A stretch of DNA of 64,000 bases from Spodoptera frugiperda (Eukaryota > Arthropoda > Insecta > Lepidoptera > Noctuidae). A program made the translations under genes and the position numbers. Location of the stretch: NCBI RefSeq assembly GCF_023101765.2, contig NC_064239.1, positions 8,067,315-8,131,314 of the forward strand, read 5' to 3'. How positions within the stretch are numbered: the first letter of the stretch is position 1; the number at the start of each line of letters is the position of its first letter. Under the pieces are notes generated by a model. It saw nothing but the letters and a program-made list of their open reading frames with translations, did not search any database and was not told the origin of the DNA. Of the stretch, positions 27,101-39,100 are shown one piece after another.

Positions 27101-30100
27101 CTAGTTGTCGGTACGGCACTCACCCCGGACATAGGAAATTCAATAATAATTGAACTTGGTGGTCGGCGGACCGCATCCGGTGTCTCGGGGAAATCGCTTA
27201 TTGATCACCAATTTTACACTATAGTAAACGGTCACAGTCTTAAAATTATCAACATTTGTTTGCTCACATGTTTGTAGTAGCGAGCGGAACAGAAACGTAT
27301 TTAACGTAGGTAAATTAAACAACAACGTACCACAATATGAACAATCCGACAGATACAGTAACAACCAACGAATCGGTATTAAAACCCGATACGGATTCGA
27401 AAACAAGTAAAGAACGTGTTTACGTAATTATAGTGATGCAATTAAAATCGACACGTCTGCAAACGGAGAAGTAGTTCGATTCAGGGAACATGTATCAATG
27501 CATCGAATGCACGAACCGATTGTAACGATTGTCGATTGCGGGCTAATAAATTGTTTACGTTGGCCGGTGTGCGATCATTAAGATCTTTGTTTACGGGCCG
27601 ACCACACACGAGTAGCAGACGTCGATGAAGCCATACGCTGATTTGATTGCAGGATATCGTATTAAAGTTGCTGCTAATATCATATTTACTGCTGCCACTG
27701 TTCATTTAGTGACAAAAATAGACTTCCGGCATGGTTGAGTCGAAGTGCTTTTGTTTTACTGTACCTTGTGTTTACGACATGTATTGTTGCAGTCATTCAT
27801 TCCGTTTAAACCATGAATGAAACAGTTGGTAGTGATTTAGCCTTATTTGCTAGTTAATTATTCATTTCACCCAAACAAAAGTTTTGGCTAATATTTAATC
27901 AAATCAATAGAAACCCTGATTAACATAAAACTGGGAAATCAAACTCATTGAAGCTTTCATCAATAAAATCAATTCTGTTTTCGTGCCGGTCCGTCGGCGC
28001 GAGGAAGATGATTCCATTTATACTCTCATCTGATTTGCTAACAAACACAAGGTTTATGCGCTCAGCTCAGCTTAGCTCAGCTCGTTTTATCGACTTATTG
28101 CTTTTTATCGTGAATTCATTTGCTTGTTTATCTCCTACGAAATGTTATTGCTCTTCTAATACGGACAGGTTTGTTTATTTGACTTCGATTTCGATAAACG
28201 AATCATTGGCAATCGTAATATTTAGAGTAACGTTAACAGTTTTATTGAGTTTCTAAAGTTTATTGATTTAAGAAATCAATAGTATCAGAAAATCTTACGC
28301 ACAAAACCTGTTTCAAATCAAACGGTAGCATATAAAATTGATGATAAACTCAAGAGACTAATCCATCACATTGCAAACAGCGACTCGCAAAATGATACAA
28401 GCGTGTAATTTAATTTTTTCGGGCACCAGACAATATTTCGACGAAAATGAATTATCTCCTGCCCTTTCGATGTAAGTACTACATGTACACGACTGGAGTA
28501 ATCAAATGACGTGGAGCCGAAATTGATTCGTGAAAACCTTTCCCCATCGTTTATCGTTGACCAGCCAATACAGTAAATATGACCTTTATGACATGTTGTT
28601 ATAAATGCTATTTTAAATGTCCATGTAATGACAATTCGATTTAATTTTTACGAAGTCTTTTTTTATCAATATACATATATATGTACTTACCACCATATTT
28701 TATATTTTGATGTATCCATTTGCTTTCGGTAAAGTAATTGGTTTAAACGCCAAAAAATAAGCCTTTTAAAATTCAACAGTAACGCTACTTTGCTTTATGA
28801 ATTAAATTGATTGTTAAAAAAAATGTACACAGACAACAGAATGCTCTTTGTATAATTGCTTGTGACTATATGAACCATTAAATGTCATATTCATGATTGC
28901 CTTGTGTTCTACTGATGGGGAATTTATGTAAATTATTCCAGAAATCAAATATAGTGTCTGTTGTAATTAATGTTTCTATTAACGGACTAAAGATTATTTT
29001 TTGATCAAACGTCATGAAATGTTAATTTGATTTCAATATGTATGTCTTCTATTCTAATAAACCTGTGTAGTTAGTGATACAGAATCACTTCTTAGTTCTC
29101 GGATGTCCCTTGGGTTTACAAAGATGAGTTCTTGTAAGAGTTGGCTCAATTGAATCGTCGACACAACAAATCAATCAGACTTGTAACACAAATTGATTAT
29201 ATCTCGGAGTTCACTTCCATTCATCACGTCGCCTCCCACACACTTTCTTCACAAGCGCTCGTTCACAAACAATCGCCAATACAATTTGATTTAATAAACT
29301 GTCAAAAAGCTGCCAGTACCTGTTAGTGTTTACAAATGGACCGGACATACGTTTTCCGCCTTGGTTTCCCAACAGGGGGCGCCCGGTTCGCACCCCCATG
29401 ATGAATTCACCTTTTATTTTGTCCCACTTGACTCAATTGAGAGTGATTTTTGAGCGTGAATGGGCAGCCTGCGTAATTTGCCACTGACAGGCAGAAATGT
29501 GCATTGAAAGCTATAAAAGGTTCAGACCAAACTCAATCAAGACCGCTTTTCCGTTTTACTGTTTGATGTATAAAATGAAATTGTTCGTCCATGTTTCAAC
29601 TGTGAAACAATCTCGTGCCGGCAAAAGGTTAAAATATGTACGTCTTCATCGTATCGCTGTGCGAATCCATTTAAGTTTCATAGACAAAGTTTACGCCAGC
29701 AATATTCCATAACAAGACTTTGCAAAATCTTAGCGGACCATTTGAGCAGTGCCCTCACGAATAGTTAGTAGACAATAAATTATTTAATAACCCCTCGGTT
29801 CTGAGTGCGGGCCGTGCACTTAATCTGGGCGTACATATGAAATCACCTCTTTAGAAACAATTAATGTGGCTCTGATTAAACTTGGATACATTTGTGAGTG
29901 GTCGTTTGGTTATTGGGGATTCATGCTAATTCGACAAATGGAACTACGGACTAACTGATGAATGTAATAAAATGACAATAGGAATGAATTAATTTAAATT
30001 CTCCCAGTACCAAGACGCACACATTGATAAGTACGTATGTTTATCTAATTCCTCAAAGGTTTTGTGTTTCAAAGCTTGGAAGTGTCATCTGTAATTATTG

Positions 30101-33100
30101 TCCCCGAGTGACCGAGTACGGTGACCGGTGTCGGGTGGTCGCTAAGCAGTCTGTAACTCATTCCTAAGATGTAGGGTTGCACCTTTCGTATAAAGATAAA
30201 CTCATAAAACTTAATGTGCTCCAGCAACATTGTTGTTATCAATTACTTTTAATTAAAAGGACTTCAATATGCGAATTAATTGTTATCTTTTACATTGGAT
30301 ATTATAAACTATTAGTTGCTGTATCATATCTTTCTAAATGATGTTCAAAAGGGTTATTCAAAATTACTAGCCTCTCTGATTACCTTCCCAGTGAAACTTG
30401 TTCCAGATACAATGATGAACACGAGACACTTCAGCTCTGAAAGCAAGTTGTGCACCGTTTAAAGCTCTTAGTAACTAAGCAGTAGTTTGTAGGACTTCTA
30501 CAGGCATCCGTGTTCTCAATACTTGACTAATACTTAGAAACAAAACCATATCGATCATTATATTGGAGTAAGTAGATACCTGAATGAAAATTACTTGCAA
30601 TAACATCGTAGGCTGCGTAGCTATAGGTATGCACAGCAGTCCAATACATTCACGTACAGCACTCAATTTAGCATCTCAGAAGTTTTAATTTCCCCCGTAC
30701 AAAATGCGAGAAGGGGTGTCCCATTTGATGTCCAGGGTCGATGAAGTTCGAACGCTTTATTACTGTGTCCGGCTTTAAGTGGGTGTAAAGTTTCAACACC
30801 CTTTGATTTACTTGCAGCGCGGGGAATAGGTGTGCGACGGATCGGACCAAATTTGTTTGAGCTTTGTCTTTTTCCACTGTAACTCGATTTTATTGCGCTG
30901 TTGTTTTGTTTTCGCTTTGTATCACTCGTCTGGCCATGGTCCCTCATTTTATTAGTTTTCCGCTTCGTACAACAATATATACGCAGAATATGTTATGATC
31001 TTAAATTACCCTTAATAGCGTTACAAGGGAGTATCGGGGACAATGCTAACCACATAATGGGTCGAGCAATTATTACACTAATACCTTAAAGGACCACTTT
31101 AATCCCCTAATCGGAAGCCAAACTAACGTGGTGCCGTCCCGCATAGAAATATCTTAAATTGGCAACACGGTCCGGCGGGCCGACCATAAAACATCTTAAT
31201 GAGTACAGCCAGCAGCTGCGAACCCCTATATTGCCGCTCTCATATCCATGCAAACTACCCACCGACGACGTCTTAGCGGCCTTACTTTCCTCCTCCTTGT
31301 TTACAAGTCGACAACTAATTTGCTGCAATATGTGCATAGGACAACATTACGGGCGCTATCTCCTCCGTGCGTGGCTTGCATACATTTGCTCCTTCCTCGC
31401 CACAACAAGGTTGTTCCTCGACCTGACCCTTCACTCAACCCTCCTATATTCAAATTCAGCCCGGACCGGCCATTTGGACGCGGATTTGTTATAAGATTAA
31501 AGGAAGATTTCACTTGTGAAACAATATGGCAGCCGATTTACATATTTCGTTTCCTTATTAGTTTCGGGATATTTGTTTTGGGGCCAGCGAATTTACATCC
31601 ACTGACCGATTAAATGGCCCTTAGGCGTCTTTAATGGGGGTGCCGCGTGGTCGTTGTTGGCCTTAGCAAATGTGTGCTTATGCGTAATTGAATATTTTAT
31701 GGGCTGGACCAAATTTAGTGCGGAAACTTTATTGATTTCTCATAGCTCGAAACGATTCTTCGCGGAAATCTAATTCTATTCTAATAGCAAAGTATGTTTA
31801 TCCGTGCAGAGAAAAACAAACATTCCCTCTCACATTCTGCCTTTTCAGAGTGCGAGTGTGTTTATCGTTTGCATTTATCTGTTGACTGTTTTTATTCCGC
31901 GGTTGACATTTACCCTCTGTTTCAACAAGAGGGCTATTCCGAGCCCGTTTCTTTCATTCGCTGTACGAGTGCTCGCGTTGCATTACCTCTATTCACGTCG
32001 AGATAGCTTCACTTAGTTTCGTCTTTTTCACTGTGGACGGGTTAATTTCTGCATCTTTATTATTCGAGTGGCCGGTGTATGGAAGTAGTGTAGTCTGTCT
32101 GGTAGCGTAGATTGTGTGGCGGAAAGCAAACTTGAATTGTTGGGTCGCCGCCGCCGCGTGGAGGTAATGAACGCACGGGTGGGACATGCAGGGCTGCTGG
32201 AGGCGTCTGGTTCGAGCGAGACTACACCTCTCGCGTGCGGGGGGCGCGGGTGGCCGCCACTACTGCTGCGCGGGGGAGGGGGAGGGTGCAACGCGTCCTG
32301 TATGCACAGCGCCGCTTCCGCATTCGTTAATGCAAAAGCGAGCACAGACTTCAGGTGTACATTTTCAGCGCTTGTGTGCTTTATACTCGATGTTAAGGCG
32401 TGCGTCTTTGTGCAATGCTGAGCCTTAATTATTATTACATTTTATCTTCTCTACGCTTCAATACACTCTCCACACTGTTGTAGCTCGGGTAATAATATAT
32501 CAATTTAATCTTCACGAGCTCCTACATACTGAGCCAAGTTACGCCAAGATTATTCAAAACGCTGCGTCGTGTCTGGTGTCTGTATTATAGCTAGATGTTC
32601 GTAATTTGGTTTTGTTTCTCTCTTTCCCATTCCTCTCCCTTTTAACGCAAAACGAATAACCGGCGGCTTAACAATTCATTACTGCATTCGTTCATTTCAG
32701 CTTCATTAAAATCGCATTAGGATTAATTTTTCTCGTCCCCATTTTAATTCGCAGTTTGCTAAGGGGATCTCTGGCTGGACGTGGTGCAATCATCCACTGT
32801 CAATATTTGTTGTGTTTTGTCTACCTGCGCCAGTGTGTTTTACGTTATTGCTTGGAAATTGCTGGTGGCCACTTATTATAACCGCTACAATGTTTTACTA
32901 CTTACATTTTTATACGAACAAAGCAAGAGGTTCCCAGCTCTACTTGTTTTTTAATGAATTGCCATTAATTATCGCGAAAACCTTCGTGTTTCATTAGTCC
33001 CTTTTTGTATATCTGCATATTTGAATCCTTAATCAATTATTTGTCGATAAATGTCTGTTCATATTAGTGATGTTAATTAAAAATGCATTAATAAATCAAG

Positions 33101-36100
33101 TGACTAATTGCTTATTTGAATTGATTTCAATATTTTTTTCAAGTTCATCGAACTTTTATATTTATAGTACTAACTTATAAGTTATTAGATTGATTCCTTA
33201 AGTAGTAAATAAATTATAAATAGCTAATTAAATTTAATTAATGGGGACATCATTAATCCACTTCAATTACGGCCGGATATATAGAAGATTATGGTTGTAT
33301 TTTATTATCCTGCATGACAAAATGAGCCTTAATAAATATAACCATAATCTTTACGAATGACAATAATAACCAAACACTTTTGATAGTTTGTTTACCAATG
33401 TGTAATAAGGTCGTATTTTGCGTAAAATAAACAAACCACACTGGGAGCTCTCATAACATCTTACATCAGGACTGGTTGCTTACTAGAGAGCCTTTAGATA
33501 TTGTAAATCGATATTTCATTTTCAAATCGATGCACTGAAGCCTCACGATACATTCGCACGCGATACTCACGACCCCTGCCAACGAATATCTACAATATTA
33601 TTAATTCAGGCATATTAATAAAAGGTGTCATGTTACGACCACACTGATGTCGCAGGAAGCATGGCCCGATGAGCCATTCCAACGAAAATAAATACATTAT
33701 TCGATCCTGAACTGCATCGATTTTTTACTAAGAATCGATGACTTTTTATTTCATCTGTCCATCCTAATTTTTACCGGCGCGTTTGATAAGTATTAAGTTA
33801 CTAATGTTGTGACCCAATATCGAAAATACAATATTTTATATTGAAACATAAATAAACACAGGGTGATCAATGTTTTATATGCAATAAAAGTTTGGACGGC
33901 TGATGACAACTCGTGCGAAGTGCCGACTATTTTCCGGACACAATCATCGTTAAGTCGACACGACTATTCGGCTTATTTTTATGGACTCACGAAAATATTA
34001 AATTGCTCTTTTAGTACACACACACGCACACGAGCACATAATCTATCATCTAATAAATTGTTGATGTTGAAATTATGATCTTAAGAGTTCAACAAAAAAA
34101 TAAGTTAATGGCTCATGAGTATTTACAAATATTTTACTACCTTTTGTTCTGGGCAATTACTTAGATACCCATGAAGCGTTTTGTTCATAATAAATATATA
34201 TTTTTTGTAAATTCTTTATTTTTAAAGCGTCCGAAATGACTGTAGTAGTGCCGGGGGCAGGCAATATCGAGAATCGAGCATTTCACGGTCGGTAAGTTCA
34301 GCCGTATCGATACGGATATAATAACCAGTGGAATGGTAACTATAAAGAGAGATTGTATTTTTTACTAACGTCGTAAGAAGTCGGAATGTCCGACCGGCCC
34401 TTTGATCGGTTTGATAAAAGTGCTTGCGATCTTCTTTTCTTATTTTTTCATAAAAATTTCCTCCGTACCTTTATTGATATTTTGTAGGTTTGAAATGTAC
34501 GATGGAATGTTATAAAATATGGAAGTAGTTCATGTGTGTTTGTATATATATCTGACGTGGCGAAAATATAGGGGGTTTTATCAGCAAAGGTCATTCCCGA
34601 CTCATAACTTAGATCCCCACTTGTCTGACAAAAACAATAATCCGTACAGTTTTGAGGAAAATGTTTATCTATCGCGACACCCGCCCATAAATATCGCGCT
34701 TACCGAAATAAAACAGTGGAAATAGATAAAAAGCTAAACGGCTGTTAGCGACTGTACGAGACATTGGTGCGGACATTTTGACAAATGTTCTTATACATAC
34801 AACGTGCCGGTACTTTTTATTGCACCTTCGATCGGTTTAATGTTACGTTAATCTGATAATAGAATCTCATTAATAAATAATAAATGTATTGCGATTATTA
34901 ATGCAAATAGTTGCAGTTAACAATTAAAATTAAAATTGATGATAACGTTCATCAGGTGCTGCATAATTATGAATTTTTATTTATTCGTAACACTGAGCAA
35001 CTACTCGTAAATTCAACATCTACAGAGGAAATAATGACATGGCAAAAACTCAGTAATATTTGAGGTATTATCGACACCCGTCTCATAACGACACTGAAAT
35101 ATAACATACGTTGCTTTGATAACGACACATCTTATCTGCAAGACATTATTTCATACACATCTATCGGAAAGCCATTTGAACTGTGTCTGATTTTATTCTA
35201 GGCAATTTATTTTCAATAAAGAACTATAAAAAGACTTATCTAAATCGTTCGACGCCGACTGGTAGGGGAGCAACTGTCATAAAAGTCGATTCTTATTTAC
35301 GTCGTATTGCACCGGTGGGAAAACTATTTGGTTTCATCGATATTTTAACCCTCGTATTATAAATGCGAGTCTGTCTTTGAAAAGGTAGATGTTTATATCG
35401 ATTATTTTCTGTCATTCGATTATGGTGCAGTGTTTTAAAGAGATGTCGTACCCATTTGTAATACTAACACCCGATTTATAACGATTTATTTTATTTTACG
35501 TAATACATATTGTTACTATTATGTTAAAAAGTACAAGTTCTAAAAATAAAATACAGGCTGAACATGCTTTCTTAATGAACAGCAGACCTATGCGATAACA
35601 TTGTTTCTTGTTATTTTATTTTATAGCGTACCTATATCGCTAATTTTAACTACAAATAATGCAAGTTGGCTCAATGAAGCATAAATATTTTTTCATAGTA
35701 TTTACTTTCCATATTTATTGATTAAAGACAAAGTAGAAAACGTACTGAATTTTACTACTTATCTAGATTAATAGTTTAAACTCAAATCAATTTAGCTTCA
35801 GTGCACTAAAAACATTAAATTAAATGTATTTAACAAACATGTCAAGTTAAAATAATCACTCATACCTTTATACGCAAAATACCCGTACCTACTGTTTCAA
35901 TAATATAATTCGCCATAAACTTGCAAGCTTCACTATATTTCTTCAAATTCTGCATACCCACTACATATGATCGAGCAGTTTTTTTAAATCTATAATTATA
36001 TAAACTTAACACACATAGTGTGGGTGTAGCCGTGGTGTGGTGTGCGCGTAGGGTACCTGTAGCCATAAAGCAATAAGTACGTCCGCATCCGTGGCCCGCT

Positions 36101-39100
36101 CCCATTGTGTCCGCAGATAAGGCGACACGGCGCTACCGACTAAACTTATTTAGACGACACGCGTATATCTTGTACCAATACGTAACACTGCTACATTATG
36201 GAAAATTATTTACTCTACCATGTAGTTTCTCGTTTAAATCGGTTGTACGTACTTTTAAACGGATATAAGCAGTTCAGGTGGATGTATTTACATATGCCAG
36301 TTCAGGAAAGGGCCCATTTGATTTAGTTAATTATTCACAGTGGAAACCAAACCCTCATGTACCTCTATAGGCAATAAAACTCGAATATAAAAAAATAAAT
36401 AGTACCTTAAAGCTTATGTACGGACATTAACAAGAAAATTTGAATACATCGGAACAATCATCACCATCAAAAACTATACCAAAGTACCAAATAAAACATT
36501 AAATAAATTAAAATGTTCCAAAAATTATACAAATTACGTATTTTTCGATTAAAACACAACGATCGCTATAGATGATAAACAACGAAATAACAGAGGAACC
36601 CATTTAAATTTGTACTCGAGCACCGACTCATTTACATGTTATTCGGGCAACAAACCCTAGGGGACCGTATCAGCCATTTATGAGTTAAAAAGTATTAAAG
36701 AAAAGAAAACTCGATAGATATAAAAAGATACGTATAATAACAAGAGAAAGAAGCCGCGTGCAAGGAAACTGCTTGCGGCGAATAAGCCTCGCGGAAAGCG
36801 GTATTGTTCCGCGACTTTTAAAACGGAACAAAATGAACGAAGGGGAAGGAAATCGGATGAAAATATGAAAAGAATACACGTTATATACGTAAAAGTGAAA
36901 CGAAACGTCGGAGATCGGGTCTCAGCCGCGGCGGTCCGCAAATATAATTTGCATAGTCAAGTAGCCCAACTTTTGTCTGCAGCGGATGTTCGCAACCATA
37001 TTCGTTCGTTGCTTTTTAACCACACTCTCGTTCTGTATCGGCCCGGCTTTTTATTGCATTTTTTCCCCTTTGAACGGATTCCTTCAATATTTTGGTGGTT
37101 CGTTTTTATTCATACGCTCGGTCATCGAATTGTTTCGCCTCATATCACACAGCTTTGTTATGTTCTCTTAATCCTCGTGTCTTGTTCTATATTTGTTGCT
37201 CTATCAATTTTGGACGATGTTTCTCATTCAGCCAATGTATGATTGAACTTTTTAGAGCATTCAATTTGTGAACATGTATTCATTCTTTTGGTCTTCACAA
37301 ATTGAATTCGAATTCAATTCGAACAAAAGAAGTATTAACATAATAATAATATCATCGATCGTGAATGCATACTATTAAAAGTGGTCCTATCACCGACTAC
37401 AAAGGCGGCTACAAAAGATTAAAACTTTTTATTTGGCCAGCGTCAAATGAAATAATCGATTGAAGAATTATTACGATTCATCGTTCTGGTGGTGAGAGGA
37501 AGCAATAGGCCGGATTACAGAGCACAAAGCGGTGCCGACGAGCTATAGACAAATATTGACTTGTAGAAACAATGAACGCAGACGGCGCTTCTGCCGCTGG
37601 GCTGTGCGTAGGAAGGAATTGATTGACGGTTCATTTTCGGTTGCTCATATCAGCGATTAAGATATGAACAGGCAATGACTAACTTAAATATAGACCCGAC
37701 AAAGGAAGGAAAAGGTTTGACCGTTGGCTAATTAATAAAACGTTTACGCGTTAATAGACACAAAAAGTGAGATGAAAAGATCCTAAAATAAGCTCCAGTC
37801 GAGTGCAAAGCTGTTTTTCAGAGGTGTTAAAGAGAATCGATACTCGGACTCGATGGTCCGACGAATTTTCCACTGAACGGATCTTTGGACGTAGACCTTT
37901 GTATTGACGAGAAATTAACGTACGGACCTTTCCATCCTAATTTTGTTAACAAAGTAATTATGTACGGTCGTGTAAATAATATACCTTTTGACATTGTGGT
38001 TAACGTGGCTAACCGTAATGAAGTTGCTAAACAAACATCGGTTCAAGCTGCAAAAATGTATAGAGAAATGAATATCTGATTAAATGGAGATCCTAATTTA
38101 ATATGTAATGACTCTGTTGTAAAAATGCGAATGGAAATAAAAACGAACTTTCCAATCCGCACGTTATTACTGGCTCGTGTCGGAGGTCGTACGATGACAA
38201 ATGATGCGTAGGAGTCGATCGCTAGTGAACCTCGCCCGTTTCATTAGCAACAACATTAATTACTAGCAAATCTTTAATGAGAAAACGAACTTTCGTTTTA
38301 TTTTCATTCCTTAATACTTATTCTAGAGTTGTTAAAGTCGTAATAGTTATTTTAGATGTTTGATCATAACGTTACAAGAACAAGAATTTTATCTCAGTGT
38401 CGTTACGATCAGTTTAAATCATGATAATGAAATAGTTTTCTTAGACTCACTTCTTCTATAGTTAATGCCGTCATACCTAAAATCTACTTATAGACATTCA
38501 CTACTAACATTTTATGCAGTTAAAATAATTTCTATATCTTATTTCCATAAGTAACCTAAATTGTCTGATTATAAGCACTGGAATCTCGCTCAAACACCGT
38601 ATTGGAGCGACTGGAAGGCGTGTCTTATTTTTATTAGTTTATTATTCATACCGTCTCCATAACACGAGTTATCCGCATCTTGGTCCCGCTCGACTCCATC
38701 AAAAGTCTATCTTTTGCCATCAACCCAGTCCGACGAGTTACTTCATGGTGCAAGTAATAAGATTAAGAAGTTTACTATAAATATTGACAGACAATTATTT
38801 CATTTGCATTATAATTTTATTAAAATCTGGCTTCACAATGACTATTATTTTTTGGTGTTATTAGCACTGACAAGTTTGATTATACTTTGGCTTTACATGC
38901 TCTAATTTATACGTACGATAAATTGAATCGTTATAATGTAATTGCCATTCGATTAAATAAAGAAAATATTTCTTACGATCAGTTTATGGTTTAGCCCGTT
39001 GTCCGTACCGCCCCTCAGCCCTGTCGGAGGCTGGGCCTCCAGCGTCTATCAACACGTGTACCGACTCAATCATTCGTCAATCGAACTTCAGAGCGAAAAA

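Noticed and set aside
31159..31613. 111- and 121-codon overlapping open frames
   Set aside because: Open frames on both strands overlap in a stop-poor tract; translations are unlike known proteins and lack splice junctions.
32028..32428. Open frames on both strands through the GC island
   Set aside because: GC-rich sequence removes stops in all frames; Gly/Pro/Arg-rich translations are composition effects.
34018..34036. CA-rich microsatellite
   Set aside because: Very short and interrupted (ACACACACACGCACACGAGC); ordinary background.
36865..37242. 125-codon open frame, the longest in the window
   Set aside because: No family resemblance, no usable junctions to dac, and composition matches the flanking intron.
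37885..38079. 64-codon frame reading like a soluble protein fragment (DVDLCIDEKLTYGPFHPN...)
   Set aside because: It looked protein-like, but I recognise no family, and the flanking frames are closed; left as possible decayed fragment only.
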